A model generated the notes under the pieces. It was not told where the DNA came from. It worked only from the letters and a program-made list of their open reading frames with translations, and searched no databases. A stretch of 64,000 nt of DNA from Hyphomonadaceae bacterium (GTDB lineage Bacteria > Pseudomonadota > Alphaproteobacteria > Caulobacterales > Aquidulcibacteraceae): positions 434,001 to 498,000 of the forward strand of contig JAEUMQ010000007.1 of NCBI GenBank assembly GCA_016791425.1, in the 5' to 3' direction. Both the position numbers and the translations under genes were made by a program. Positions within the stretch are counted from its first letter, which is position 1. Each line of letters starts with the position of its first letter. Below, in pieces: positions 47,836 through 57,144 of this stretch.

Positions 47836-48267
47836 ATGGAGGCGCCCTGCAGACCGGAGGTGACCGCGGCCCTGGCGCGCGGCGTCCAGCGGCTGCTGAT
47901 GGATCACGGGCTGGCCCCGATCCTGGAGATGCCGCTCGCCAACGGCCGCCGCGCCGATGTCGCCGCGCTGGGCCCCAAGGGCGAGATCTGGATCGTGGAG
48001 ACCAAATCCTGCCTTGCGGACTACACGACCGACTGCAAATGGCCGGATTATCTCGACTTCTGCGACCTCTTCTTCTTCGCTGTGGACGAGGCCTTTCCGC
48101 AGGAGCTGATACCGCTCGAGGCAGGGCTCATCGTCGCTGACGGCTTCGGCGGCGCCATCCTGCGCACGCCGCTGGCGTCCGCTTTGGCGCCGGCGCGCCG
48201 CAAGATGATGACGCTGTCGTTTGCCCGGTTGGCGGCGGCGCGTCTGGCTTCGAGTGCGATTGTTTAG
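47836..48267 (+). CDS. mmcB: MmcB family DNA repair protein
   Basis: A 143-residue protein of the MmcB family, named for a mitomycin-C-resistance gene of Caulobacter. The opening RPEVTAALARGVQRLLMDHGLAPILEMPLANGRRADVAALGPKGEIWIVETKSCLADYTTDCKW looks like a PD-(D/E)xK nuclease fold, with Asp before the VETK Glu-x-Lys. No LexA-like GTTC-N7-GTTC site was found upstream. Met at 47761 would add 25 residues. Confidence 0.88.
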   Translation: MEAPCRPEVTAALARGVQRLLMDHGLAPILEMPLANGRRADVAALGPKGEIWIVETKSCLADYTTDCKWPDYLDFCDLFFFAVDEAFPQELIPLEAGLIVADGFGGAILRTPLASALAPARRKMMTLSFARLAAARLASSAIV

Positions 48268-48270
48268 CGT

Positions 48271-48528
48271 CTATGTTTCGCCCGGTGTCTTGAGCTCGAG
48301 CGAGAGGGCGTGCAGGCCGCTCTCGAACTCGCCTTTGAGCGCATCGTTGACGAGCCGTTGCCGCGCGACGCGCGAAAGTCCCGCAAAGGCGTCAGAAACG
48401 ACCTTTACACGATAGTGTGTTTCCCCGCCGGCGCGCGCTCCCGCATGCCCCGCATGGCGCGAAGATTCATCATCGATGGTTAAGGCGTGCGGAGAAAATG
48501 CGCGTTCAAGCGTTGTCCGCATGCGCAT
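48271..48528 (-). CDS. BolA family protein
   Basis: An 85-residue BolA-like protein with RRHAGHAGARAGGETHYRVKVVSDAFAGLSRVARQRLVNDALKGEFESGLHALSLELKTPGE (given here in outline: the HAGHAG, GGETHY, AFAG and GLHALSL patches are conserved). BolA binds 2Fe-2S clusters with monothiol glutaredoxins. Upstream in-frame Met codons at 48591 and 48603 are possible. It is divergent from the DnaJ-like gene, a common alphaproteobacterial pairing. Confidence 0.88.
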   Translation of the reverse strand: MRMRTTLERAFSPHALTIDDESSRHAGHAGARAGGETHYRVKVVSDAFAGLSRVARQRLVNDALKGEFESGLHALSLELKTPGET

Positions 48529-48605
48529 GAGGCGGGAGGCGCCGTTTTGATCCGTTGTCAATTCCTTGTCCGTAACTTGCAGCGAGCCCATACTGAGTTG
48601 CACCG

Positions 48606-49229
48606 ATGGCCAGCGCGTTTCAATACCGGCCCAAGTTCGTCGACATCCGGGTGAAGCCGCCCGCCGATGAGAACGAGCCGCCGCGCGCGCCTGAAGATCG
48701 TCCGTGCGACAAGATCGGGTGCGACCGCCCCGGCGGGCACAAGGCGCCGAAGGCGCGCGACCGGACCAACGAGTTCTGGCATTTCTGCCGCGAGCACGCC
48801 GCCGACTATAACAGCCGCTGGAACTATTTCGCCGGCATGAGCGACGCGGAGGTCGCCGCCTTCCAGGACGCCGAGCACACCGGCCATCGCCCGACCTGGA
48901 CGTTCAAGCCGTCGGGCTCGGATCGCACCGCCGCCGAGTTCCGCGCCTTTCAGAAGGGCCGGCGCGCCGACGCGTTCGGGCTCTTTCGCGGTCGCGCCGA
49001 TCCCGGGCCGCGCGCCCCGCGAGCGCCGCGCCTCAGCCGGCTCCAGACGCTGGCGCTGGAGGCGCTGCACCTGGAGGAGGGCGCCGACCCGAGCCAGATC
49101 CGCGCCCGCTACGCCGAGCTCGTCAAGCGCTACCACCCCGACGTCAATGGCGGCGACCGCGCCTGCGAGGCCCAGCTCCAGCGCGTCATCCGCGCCTACC
49201 AGACCCTGAAGGCCGCGGGCCTCGCCTAG
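48606..49229 (+). CDS. DnaJ-domain protein
   Basis: A 207-residue protein with a J domain at the C-terminus (about 145-207): [36 protein letters not shown], with the HPD motif that stimulates DnaK. The N-terminus has Cys/His residues ([30 protein letters not shown]) of zinc-binding look. It precedes cobS by 67 nt; bolA-dnaJ-cobS is a common order in alphaproteobacteria. Confidence 0.9.
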   Translation: MASAFQYRPKFVDIRVKPPADENEPPRAPEDRPCDKIGCDRPGGHKAPKARDRTNEFWHFCREHAADYNSRWNYFAGMSDAEVAAFQDAEHTGHRPTWTFKPSGSDRTAAEFRAFQKGRRADAFGLFRGRADPGPRAPRAPRLSRLQTLALEALHLEEGADPSQIRARYAELVKRYHPDVNGGDRACEAQLQRVIRAYQTLKAAGLA

Positions 49230-49296
49230 GCGGCGCCCACAGCCGGAGCGCGCGGCCGGGCTTGCCCCCCGCGCTGCGAAGCAGCAAAACCCGCTC

Positions 49297-50283
49297 ATGA
49301 GCACTGCGGACGAACTTCTCTCCCTGGTCCCGGACAAGGAAATGCGCGCGAAGGACTTCGGCGTCCCGAGCGACATGAAGATTCCGGCCTTTTCCAAGCG
49401 CACCGAATACGTGCCGGAAGTGGACGAGGCCTACCGCTTCGACCCCCAGACGACGCTCGCGATCCTGGCCGGCTTCGCCTTCAATCGCCGCGTCATGATC
49501 CAGGGCTACCACGGGACGGGCAAATCGACGCACGTCGAGCAGGTGGCCGCGCGGCTCAACTGGCCGCTCGTGCGGGTGAACCTGGACAGCCATGTCAGCC
49601 GGATCGACCTCGTCGGCAAGGACGCCATCGTCCTGAAGGAAGGCAAGCAGGTCACCGAGTTCCGCGAAGGCATGCTGCCCTGGGCGCTGCAGCGCCCGGT
49701 GGCGATCTGCTTCGACGAATACGACGCCGGCCGCCCGGACGTGATGTTCGTGATCCAGCGCGTGCTGGAGGCGAGCGGGAAGCTGACGCTGCTCGACCAG
49801 AACCGCGTCATCGCGCCGAACCCGTACTTCCGGCTCTTCTCCACCACCAACACGATCGGGCTGGGCGATACGACCGGCCTCTATCACGGCACCCAGCAGA
49901 TCAATCAGGGCCAGATGGACCGCTGGTCGATCGTCACCACGCTGAATTATCTGGAGCACGACGTGGAGGCCGAGATCGTGCTGGCCAAGGCGCCGAGCTA
50001 CAACAATGCCGACGGCAAGCGCACGATCCAGTCGATGGTGCGTGTCGCGGACATGACGCGCAACGCGTTCATGAACGGCGACATCTCCACGGTGATGAGC
50101 CCAAGGACGGTGATCACCTGGGCGCAGAACGCCGAGATCTTCGGCGGCGACATCGCCACCGCCTTCCGCATGACGTTCCTGAACAAGTGCGATGAGCTGG
50201 AGCGCCCGACCGTGGCGGAATTCTACCAGCGCGCCTTCGGCGCCGATCTGCCCGAAGCCGCGACGCGCGTGCGGGTGGCGTGA
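49297..50283 (+). CDS. cobS: Cobaltochelatase subunit CobS
   Basis: A 328-residue AAA+ ATPase that inserts cobalt into hydrogenobyrinate a,c-diamide with CobN and CobT. Walker A is [10 protein letters not shown], Walker B is [10 protein letters not shown], and the opening [35 protein letters not shown] is typical of CobS. cobT lies 5 kb downstream, not adjacent, with accessory genes between. The TGA stop overlaps the next ATG. Confidence 0.95.
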   Translation: MSTADELLSLVPDKEMRAKDFGVPSDMKIPAFSKRTEYVPEVDEAYRFDPQTTLAILAGFAFNRRVMIQGYHGTGKSTHVEQVAARLNWPLVRVNLDSHVSRIDLVGKDAIVLKEGKQVTEFREGMLPWALQRPVAICFDEYDAGRPDVMFVIQRVLEASGKLTLLDQNRVIAPNPYFRLFSTTNTIGLGDTTGLYHGTQQINQGQMDRWSIVTTLNYLEHDVEAEIVLAKAPSYNNADGKRTIQSMVRVADMTRNAFMNGDISTVMSPRTVITWAQNAEIFGGDIATAFRMTFLNKCDELERPTVAEFYQRAFGADLPEAATRVRVA

Positions 50284-50726
50284 TGTTGCGCGACGGCACG
50301 CTCGCGGTATTGGCGAGCGCTTGCCTAATCCCAGCCGCGGACGCGTGCGTGGCAATTCGCTATGAAACGACGGGGATTACCGCTGAATCCATGGCGCGCA
50401 GCATGGTGAAAGATGCGGCAAGCATCGAACGGATGCGCGTCGTTTCCCGCGAGGCAGTTCCATCGGACCCATTGTACGCAGAGGCGTATGACGTACCGTA
50501 CCTCTTCACGTTGAAAACCGTCGCTGTTCTCCGGGGACGCAGTGCTGGCGCCCTCGCGATGCATGGTTTGAATGAAGGTTGGACGTCGAGGTACGATCCT
50601 GTCGGGTGGCGTTCGCCCCGTCAGCAATCCCTCTGGTGGCTGCCTCAACGTGGATATGCGGGATTGCAGGATCTCGTGCTTCCTGATCCAAGGACTTCAT
50701 GTCCACGACGTGCGCCGCCGTCGTGA
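50283..50726 (+). CDS. 5' part of a frameshifted exported protein
   Basis: A 147-residue frame: signal peptide (LAVLASACLIPAADA), then a small domain with PYLFTLKTVAVLRGRSAGALAMHG. The last residues (TSCPRRAPPS) look like a wrong frame. The natural continuation, STTCAAVVTLELGVDYLVFRDRSG, is in another frame from 50699. It starts inside the cobS stop. The pattern of Cys and VDYLVF is seen in small secreted alphaproteobacterial proteins, possibly inhibitor-like. Confidence 0.6.
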   Translation: MLRDGTLAVLASACLIPAADACVAIRYETTGITAESMARSMVKDAASIERMRVVSREAVPSDPLYAEAYDVPYLFTLKTVAVLRGRSAGALAMHGLNEGWTSRYDPVGWRSPRQQSLWWLPQRGYAGLQDLVLPDPRTSCPRRAPPS

Positions 50727-50920
50727 CTCTTGAACTTGGAGTCGATTACCTCGTCTTCCGTGACCGCTCGGGCGCATTGCTGGCGCCCGGACTGAACCGG
50801 AAGTACCGGCCGTCGCGCCCACCTCAACGGCCGGTGATCGAGCGCTTGAGCGGCTCTAACGACCCCTGGCTGTCGGCTGTTGAACGTGCGATCTCCGAAC
50901 GCGATCCGCAAGCTCAGTAG
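50699..50920 (+). pseudogene. 3' part of the same exported protein after a frameshift
   Basis: A 73-residue frame (CAAVVTLELGVDYLVFRDRS, then a Pro-rich end) that continues the protein of 50283-50726 in a different frame; the join lies near 50692-50702. The two frames together give about 210 residues with the Cys residues in place. It could be a real frameshift, a sequencing error, or ribosomal slippage. No own ribosome site is evident. Confidence 0.55.
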
Positions 50921-50947
50921 GCTCTCGGCGGACAATCTCTTCAAAGC

Positions 50948-51529
50948 ATGGTATCAAAGCGGATGGCCGACACCGCCGCCCTTCCGCAACGCGTCGCCGC
51001 TCGCCGCAAGTTCACAGGCGAGGAAATGCTAGCGCTTATCCGCGCGGGGGTATTCGAGGAGGGCGGCCCCGAGGAGCTGCTGGACGGGGAGATTTGGGTC
51101 ATGCCGGCGGAGGGGGCCCGCCACGTCGACATGAAGACGTGGCTCAATCGTCAACTGGTCAGATCGGTTGGCGACGATGTCTCCGTCACCTGCGATACGA
51201 CCATCCGCTTTTCGGAAGCCCATTGGCCCGACCCGGACTTTGCTTTGTTCCCCACGAGCGTCCGCCCCTCTGAGGCGCGCGGGCCGGACATGCTGCTGGT
51301 GATCGAGATCGCCGACACGTCGCTGACGGCGGATCTCAAGATCAAGGGCGCGAAGTATCAGGAATACGGCGTGCGCGAGTATTGGGTGGTCGATCTCGAG
51401 CAGCGCGTGACGCATGTGCACAAGCTCGGCGCAGGTTGGCCGGAAGCGCCGGCCATTCCGTTCGATGCGCCGGTGACGCCCACGCCGGTGAGCGGCGTCA
51501 CGCTCCGATTGGCGGATTGTGCTCTCTAG
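50948..51529 (+). CDS. Uma2 family endonuclease
   Basis: A 193-residue protein of the Uma2/DUF820 group, a PD-(D/E)xK fold. Motifs: GGPEELLDGEIWVMPAEGARH, WPDPDFALFP, and LLVIEIADTSLTADLKIKGAKYQEYGVREYWVVDLE, where Asp...Glu-x-Ala and Lys form the nuclease core. These genes are often in accessory, multi-copy families of unknown role. It starts 27 nt after the frameshifted gene. Confidence 0.88.
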   Translation: MVSKRMADTAALPQRVAARRKFTGEEMLALIRAGVFEEGGPEELLDGEIWVMPAEGARHVDMKTWLNRQLVRSVGDDVSVTCDTTIRFSEAHWPDPDFALFPTSVRPSEARGPDMLLVIEIADTSLTADLKIKGAKYQEYGVREYWVVDLEQRVTHVHKLGAGWPEAPAIPFDAPVTPTPVSGVTLRLADCAL

Positions 51530-51602
51530 GTTGGAGCGCGCGTCTGCGTCTCAGGCGTGCAATGTCCGCCGACGGCGGGCCTGGAAGCACGCGCTCCGCC
51601 CG
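51530..51602. repeat. Degenerate REP-like pair
   Basis: GGTTGGAGCGCGCGTCTGCG and, about 50 bp on, an inverted CACGCGCTCC-type copy. Arms are decayed compared with the RAYT-linked REPs, but the TTGGAGCGCG foot matches the copy at 42211. Confidence 0.5.
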
Positions 51603-51688
51603 GCGCGCCGCTCAGCCGAACGCAGAGAGGCCGGGCCGCCTGATTTCGGCTGCGACCCGTGCTAGACCCTGCTTCGAGGGCGGAACCG

Positions 51689-53755
51689 ATGGCGGTGCAG
51701 ACCAAGCTCGCGACGATCATGGCGGTGGACGTGGCGGGCTATTCGCGCGCCGCCGAAACCGACCAGACGGCTGCCGCGGCCGCGGTGGCGCAATTGCGCG
51801 CGCGCGTGGAGAGCGTGATCGCGCCGCTGGGCGGGCGCATCTTCTCCACCGCCGGCGACGGCATGATGGTCGAGCTGCCGGCGGCGTCCTCCGGCGTCCA
51901 TGCGGCGCTGCAATTGCTCGCCGGAAGCGGCGAGGGCGCTGAGCCGACCTTCGCCGTGCGCATTGGCGTGCACCTGGGCGAGGTGATCATCGACGAGCGC
52001 GGCGATCTGCTCGGGCACGGCGTCAATGTCGCGGCCCGCCTGCAGGCGCTGGCCGAGCCCGGAACCGCGATTGTGAGCGAGGCGGTGCGCACGCAGCTTC
52101 GCACGGCGGCGGAAGTCCCGTTGCAGCGGCTCGGGCGCGTGCAGCTCGACAAGATGGCGACGCGCATGAGCGTCTATGCGCTCGCGCCGGGCAAGCGGCG
52201 CGCTTTCGCGCGCATCGGCTGGCGGCGTGCGCGCGGCGCGATCATCGCCGCCGCGGCGGTCGCCGTGCTGTCGATCGGCGGGCTTCTCGCCTGGCGGGCC
52301 TATGGCCCGCACGCGCCCGAGACGCCGCCGCGCCTCGCGGTGCTGCGCCTCGAAACGCTCGGCGACACCGAGCCTTATTTCTCCGAAGGGCTGGCCGACG
52401 AGCTCATCACCGAGATGTCGCGCGTGCGCGGGCTCGACGTGATCGCGCGCGCATCGAGCTTTGCGCTGAGCGGCGCCGATGCCACGCCGGCCGGCGCGGC
52501 GCGCGTTCTCAATGCGACGCTGGTGCTCACCGGCGCGGTGCGCAAGATCGCCGGCCAGGTGCAAGTGACCTCCCAGCTCGTCGAGGCCCCTAGCGGTCGG
52601 CAGATCTGGACGCGCGATTTCACCAGGCCCCCCGCCGAGATATACGAGCTGCAGCGCGACATCGCCGTGTCGGTCGCGCTCGCAAGCGGATTGCAGGTGG
52701 ATGCGCCGCCCGCGCGCCGCGTCGATCCGGACGTCTATGCGCTCTATGTGCGCGCCCGCGAGGCTGAGCAGCCCGACACCGATTCCGGCTACGCCGAAGC
52801 CGTGCCGCTCTATCGCGAGGCGGTGCGCCGCGATCCGAACTTCGCCGCGGCATGGGCCGCGCTCTCGCGCGCCTCGTATGTCGATGTGCTTTCTCGCCTG
52901 GAGGTGTCGCTCGGCCAAGTCGAGGTGACGCACGACATGGTCGAGGAATCGCTGCGCGCCGGCGAGCGCGCCATCGCGCTCGATCCCGCCTCGCCCACCG
53001 CGTACGAGAACCGCGCGCGTGTGCTGAGCCTGCTCGGTGATTGGCGTCCCGCTCTTGCGGCGGCGGAGATGGCCGAGGCGCGCGGCGGCGGCGTCGGCGT
53101 CGTCTACACGCGGTTGGGCTATCTGCGCCGCGCGCAGGAAAGCGTGCGCCGCTTCGTGGAGCTTGATCCGCTCTCTGCCATCGGCTGGAACACGCTGAGC
53201 GGCATCTGCCTGCGCGCGAACAATCCCTCCTGCGCGCTCGACGCCGCCGGCCGCGCGCGGCGCGTGGCGCCGGGCAGCGCCCAGACCCTGGCGGGATACA
53301 CTTATTCCCTGATGCGCAGCGGGCGCCGCGCGGAGGCGGTGCAGCTGACGTACACGCAACCGCAGCTCTGGGAAGAGGCGGTGAAGACGCACATCCTCAT
53401 CGACATGGCCACGTTGCGCGCGATCCTGAGTGGAACGGGTCCGCTGCCGAGCGCGCAATCGCTGATCGCCTTGCTCGATCGCCGTGAAGCCAGCACGAGC
53501 ATCACGATCGATGCGCTGCGCGTGACGCGCCACATAGACGCCATCCCGCCGCTGCTGGAACGCTGGACCAATGCCGATCGGCCGATGCTCGACGTCCTGT
53601 TCGACAGCGAGCTTGGTTCGGTGCGCGCCACGCCGGCGTTTTGGGCGCTGATGGAGCGCGAAGGCGTGCTCGATGTCTGGCGCGCCACCGGCCGCTGGCC
53701 GGACTTCTGCGAGACCGAGCCTTCCTGCGGGCCGTACCGGCGACCGCCTTCCTAG
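51689..53755 (+). CDS. Class III adenylate/guanylate cyclase with TolB-like and TPR regions
   Basis: A 688-residue protein. Residues 8-165 are a class III cyclase domain with metal-ligand Asp in MAVDVAGYSRAAE, GDGMMVEL and the transition-state NVAARLQALAEPG; the purine-selecting Lys position reads Ser (RIFSTAGDG). A membrane helix follows (AIIAAAAVAVLSIGGLLAW), then a TolB/FlgO-like domain (FSEGLADELITEMSRVRGLDVIARAS...), then tetratricopeptide-type helices. This cyclase-TPR arrangement is common in alphaproteobacteria. A REP-like core, GCGGGCCTATGGCCCGC, lies in the coding sequence at 52294-52310. Confidence 0.9.
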   Translation: MAVQTKLATIMAVDVAGYSRAAETDQTAAAAAVAQLRARVESVIAPLGGRIFSTAGDGMMVELPAASSGVHAALQLLAGSGEGAEPTFAVRIGVHLGEVIIDERGDLLGHGVNVAARLQALAEPGTAIVSEAVRTQLRTAAEVPLQRLGRVQLDKMATRMSVYALAPGKRRAFARIGWRRARGAIIAAAAVAVLSIGGLLAWRAYGPHAPETPPRLAVLRLETLGDTEPYFSEGLADELITEMSRVRGLDVIARASSFALSGADATPAGAARVLNATLVLTGAVRKIAGQVQVTSQLVEAPSGRQIWTRDFTRPPAEIYELQRDIAVSVALASGLQVDAPPARRVDPDVYALYVRAREAEQPDTDSGYAEAVPLYREAVRRDPNFAAAWAALSRASYVDVLSRLEVSLGQVEVTHDMVEESLRAGERAIALDPASPTAYENRARVLSLLGDWRPALAAAEMAEARGGGVGVVYTRLGYLRRAQESVRRFVELDPLSAIGWNTLSGICLRANNPSCALDAAGRARRVAPGSAQTLAGYTYSLMRSGRRAEAVQLTYTQPQLWEEAVKTHILIDMATLRAILSGTGPLPSAQSLIALLDRREASTSITIDALRVTRHIDAIPPLLERWTNADRPMLDVLFDSELGSVRATPAFWALMEREGVLDVWRATGRWPDFCETEPSCGPYRRPPS

Positions 53756-53798
53756 CGCGGACCTGCAGGCCCGAGACTCTTCCGTAGACTGAAGAAGT

Positions 53799-54497
53799 CT
53801 AGCCGAACACGCGTCGAAGAATGTCGCTTGTGCGCCGCCACGGATCGCGGCGGATCGCGCGTTCTTCGTCCGCGATGTAGAAGAAGCAGCCGTCCAGCGC
53901 CTTCTGCGTGGAGAAATTGATCACTTCGGTGCGCAGCTGCGGCGTCATGCTGGCGAGCCCCACTTCGCGCAACGCCAGGCGCAGGAGCGTGAACGCGCCC
54001 GATCGCGTCAGCGCCTGCGTCATCGGCGGCCTGAGCAGCGTGTTGAGCCGCGTTTCCGTCCGCCCGCGCAGATAGCGCGTCGCGCTGTCCTGGCCGCCGC
54101 GCACGATGTCGATCGCGTCGGCGATGGTGATCGTGCGCACCGCGTCGGTGAAGAGCCGCGCCGCCTGCGGCATGGTCGTCTCTGCGGCGCGGTTGAGGTT
54201 CTTCTGCAGGTCGTCGAGCGGCGCCGAGGCGCCGAAGCCGGCCAATGTCTGCTGCGTTTGGCCGAGCAACCCGGGCAGCGGGATGCGCACGCGCGGATTG
54301 TCCCAGAAGCCGTTCGGCTGCGCGAGCCGCGTCGTGGCGTTGAGCGAGGCGAGACCGAGCGCTTCGCGGATGCCGGCGCTGGCGTCGCCTTGCGTCAGGC
54401 CCTCCAGTAGCGGCGCGGGCTGCGCGACCGCGGGCGCCGCCGCGGCGCAGGCGAGCGCCGCGAGGAGGATCGTTCGACGCGGGAAATGATTCTGCAT
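53799..54497 (-). CDS. DUF4197 domain-containing protein
   Basis: A 232-residue exported protein with a signal peptide (TILLAALACAAAAPAVAQ). It shows DUF4197 patterns: GIREALGLASLNA, VRIPLPGLLGQTQQTLAGFG, IADAIDIVRGGQDSATRYLRGRT and INFSTQKALDGCFFYIADEERAIRRDP. The role of the family is unknown. It lies in the cobS-cobT gap. Confidence 0.88.
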   Translation of the reverse strand: MQNHFPRRTILLAALACAAAAPAVAQPAPLLEGLTQGDASAGIREALGLASLNATTRLAQPNGFWDNPRVRIPLPGLLGQTQQTLAGFGASAPLDDLQKNLNRAAETTMPQAARLFTDAVRTITIADAIDIVRGGQDSATRYLRGRTETRLNTLLRPPMTQALTRSGAFTLLRLALREVGLASMTPQLRTEVINFSTQKALDGCFFYIADEERAIRRDPWRRTSDILRRVFG

Positions 54498-54516
54498 GCG
54501 CAGATGATAGCAGCCT

Positions 54517-54903
54517 TCACCAGAGGCAGGTTGCGCCGAGCGCGGCGAGTTTCTCGTCGTTGGTGACGATCGCCATTCTTTCCACGATGGCTTGCGCCGC
54601 CAGCAATCGGTCGAAGGGATCGCCGTGCTCGTCGGCGAGTTCGCCGGCGCGGCGCCCGTGCTCCAGCGTAACCGGCAGCTGGGTGAATCCGCGTTCCGCC
54701 AAATCTTCGTCGAGTCGCATCAAAAGGGGACCGACCCTCGGTAAGTCGCCTGAGCGGTGCTTGAATGCCATCTCGTAGGCGGAGATCGCGCTTACATGGA
54801 CGTGCGATGCGCGCGCTCCGATCGCCTTGCGCGCCTTGGCGGATAGGCGCTTCAGGTCCGACGTCCACCAAATGTACGCATGGGTATCGAGCAGGAGCTT
54901 CAA
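54517..54903 (-). CDS. PIN-domain toxin, VapC-like
   Basis: A 128-residue PIN domain RNase. Acidic residues: Asp6 in LLLDTHAYIWW, a Glu in SAISAYEMAFKH, and Asp in EHGDPFDRLLAAQAI, the normal PIN set. It starts with TTG overlapping the TGA stop of the antitoxin, so the two are translationally coupled. It probably cleaves RNA when free of the antitoxin. Confidence 0.92.
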   Translation of the reverse strand: MKLLLDTHAYIWWTSDLKRLSAKARKAIGARASHVHVSAISAYEMAFKHRSGDLPRVGPLLMRLDEDLAERGFTQLPVTLEHGRRAGELADEHGDPFDRLLAAQAIVERMAIVTNDEKLAALGATCLW

Positions 54904-55160
54904 GCGCGGTTCTTGCTTGGCTTCTTTGTTGGTTTGAGCAGCATGTGGGGGGGCAACGGGTTAAAGAACCGATCATCGAACTCGATGATGCCCTTGAGGT
55001 TGCCCGGCTTTCGGTCGGGCGCCTTCTTCGCCCCCGTCACCGGCCCGAGCTTCGCGGCGGGCTTGTCGCCGCGATAGATCACGATTTCTTCGCCCGCCTC
55101 GGCCTGGGCGATGAGCTTCGAGAGGTTCGTCTTCGCGACGTGGATGGTGACTTTGCCCAT
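54900..55160 (-). CDS. Phd/YefM family antitoxin
   Basis: An 86-residue antitoxin. The N-terminal DNA-binding part MGKVTIHVAKTNLSKLIAQAEAGEEIVIYRGDKPAAKL is Phd/YefM-like; the Pro/Lys tail would bind the toxin. The start at 55160 gives the usual length; a frame to 55196 would add 12 residues. Its last codons overlap the toxin's TTG start. Confidence 0.9.
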   Translation of the reverse strand: MGKVTIHVAKTNLSKLIAQAEAGEEIVIYRGDKPAAKLGPVTGAKKAPDRKPGNLKGIIEFDDRFFNPLPPHMLLKPTKKPSKNRA

Positions 55161-55248
55161 GCCGCGAACATAGCCATTCCAGTTAGCTAAGTCCACTTGC
55201 GACGCCCGCGGCCCTTCCGCGCCGCCCGAACCCAGCTAAATAGGAGCC

Positions 55249-57144
55249 ATGGCACACAAGGAGACCCCCGCCGAGGTGTTCAAGCGCGCGCTGGCGCAAT
55301 CGACGCGCGCGCTCGCCGGCGCCGACGAGCTGGAGGTGGCGTTCGGCGCGGAGGGGCCGCGCCTGACGCCAGACAAGAAGGTGGTGCTCCCCCATCCCCC
55401 GCGCGTGCTGACCGGCGAGGAGGCCGAGCGCCTGCGCGGCCACGCCGACGCCCTCGCGCTTCGGATCGCGCACCATGACGAAACGGCGCACGCGAAGTCG
55501 CGGCCATCTGGCCAGCTCGCCCGCGAAGTATTCGACGCGGCCGAAGAGATGCGCTGCCAGGCCCTCGGCGCCAACGCGATGGCCGGGGTCGCCAACAACC
55601 TCACGGCCGCGCTTGTGGAGACCTGCGAGAAGAAGGGCTTCGCGCGCATGGCCGACCGCAACTCCGCGCCGCTTGCGGATGCGGTGTCGCTGCTCGTCCG
55701 CGAGCGGCTGACGAAATTGCCGACGCCGGCCTGCGCCGCCGGCATCGTCGATGTCTGGCGCGAGGAGATCGAGCGCAAGGCGGGGCCGGTGCTCGACAAG
55801 CTCTCCGGCCTCTCGGAGGATCAGTCGCTGTTCGCCCACGCCGCGCGCGAGCTCATCCGCGACCTCGATCTCGGCGATGATTTGTCCGCTGGCCCGGACG
55901 ATTCCAAGAAGGCCGAGGCGCCGCAGGAAGATCAGCCGGAGGCCGAAGCCCAGGAGCCCGAGCCCGACGGCGACAGCGAGCAGCAAACGGTGGAGCTGCA
56001 GCAGAGCGACACGCCCATCGACGACGGCGAGCTCGTCGAGGCGCAGGTCCAGTCTGACGTGCAGGAAGACAGCGATATGACGGAGGAGGGCCAGAAGCCC
56101 ATTCGTCCGAACTTCACCGACGAGCCGGACGATCCGAACCAGAACTACAAGGTCTTCACCCGCGCGCACGACGAGATCATCGAGGCCGACGAGCTCTGCG
56201 ATCCAGAAGAGCTCGCGCGGCTGCGCGCCTACCTCGATCAGCAGCTGAAGCCTCTGCAGAGCGTCGTTGGTCGCTTGGCCAATCGGCTGCAGCGGCGCCT
56301 GATGGCCAAGCAGAACCGCTCCTGGACGTTCGATCTCGAAGAGGGCGTCCTGGACACCGCCCGCCTGACGCGTGTGATCGTCGATCCGCTCTCGGCGCTT
56401 TCCTTCAAGGAGGAGGTCGAGGCCGATTTCAAGGACACCGTCGTCACCCTGCTTCTGGATAATTCCGGCTCCATGCGCGGCCGCCCGATCATGGTCGCTG
56501 CTCTGTGTGCGGACATTCTGGCCCGCACGCTGGAGCGCTGCGGCGTGAAGGTGGAGATCCTCGGCTTCACCACGCGCGCCTGGAAGGGCGGCATGAGCAA
56601 GGAGGATTGGCTGAAGGCCGGCCGTCCCCCGCAGCCTGGTCGCCTCAACGATCTTCGGCACGTCGTCTACAAGAGCGCCGACGCGCCATGGCGCCGTGCG
56701 CGCCGTCATCTTGGGTTGATGATGCGCGAGGGTCTGCTGAAGGAGAACATCGACGGCGAAGCGCTCCTGTGGGCGCACGATCGCCTGCTCGGCCGCCAGG
56801 AGCAGCGGCGCATCCTGATGGTGATCTCCGACGGCGCGCCGGTGGACGATTCCACGCTCTCGGCCAATCCCGGCAATTATCTGGAGCGCCATCTGCGCGC
56901 GGTGATCCATTGGATCGAGACGCGCTCGCCGATCGAGCTCATCGCCATCGGCATCGGCCATGACGTGACGCGCTATTACCGCCGCGCCGTCACGATCGTC
57001 GATGCAGAACAGCTTGGCGGCGTCATGATCGACAAGCTCGCCGAGCTCTTCGACGAAGCGAGCGCGCCCGCGCCGCCGACGCGCAAGCGCAGTACGGCCG
57101 CCGCCCCGGGCGGAGGGGCCGCGCGCGTCGCCGCGATGCGATGA
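55249..57144 (+). CDS. cobT: Cobaltochelatase subunit CobT
   Basis: A 631-residue partner of CobS in cobalt insertion for vitamin B12. An N-terminal domain is followed by a Glu/Asp-rich linker (about 225-290) and a C-terminal von Willebrand A domain with MIDAS motif [14 protein letters not shown] and TDGAP-like [13 protein letters not shown]. The ribosome site is TAGGAG before the ATG. The last bases overlap the next gene (ATGA). Confidence 0.95.
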   Translation: MAHKETPAEVFKRALAQSTRALAGADELEVAFGAEGPRLTPDKKVVLPHPPRVLTGEEAERLRGHADALALRIAHHDETAHAKSRPSGQLAREVFDAAEEMRCQALGANAMAGVANNLTAALVETCEKKGFARMADRNSAPLADAVSLLVRERLTKLPTPACAAGIVDVWREEIERKAGPVLDKLSGLSEDQSLFAHAARELIRDLDLGDDLSAGPDDSKKAEAPQEDQPEAEAQEPEPDGDSEQQTVELQQSDTPIDDGELVEAQVQSDVQEDSDMTEEGQKPIRPNFTDEPDDPNQNYKVFTRAHDEIIEADELCDPEELARLRAYLDQQLKPLQSVVGRLANRLQRRLMAKQNRSWTFDLEEGVLDTARLTRVIVDPLSALSFKEEVEADFKDTVVTLLLDNSGSMRGRPIMVAALCADILARTLERCGVKVEILGFTTRAWKGGMSKEDWLKAGRPPQPGRLNDLRHVVYKSADAPWRRARRHLGLMMREGLLKENIDGEALLWAHDRLLGRQEQRRILMVISDGAPVDDSTLSANPGNYLERHLRAVIHWIETRSPIELIAIGIGHDVTRYYRRAVTIVDAEQLGGVMIDKLAELFDEASAPAPPTRKRSTAAAPGGGAARVAAMR

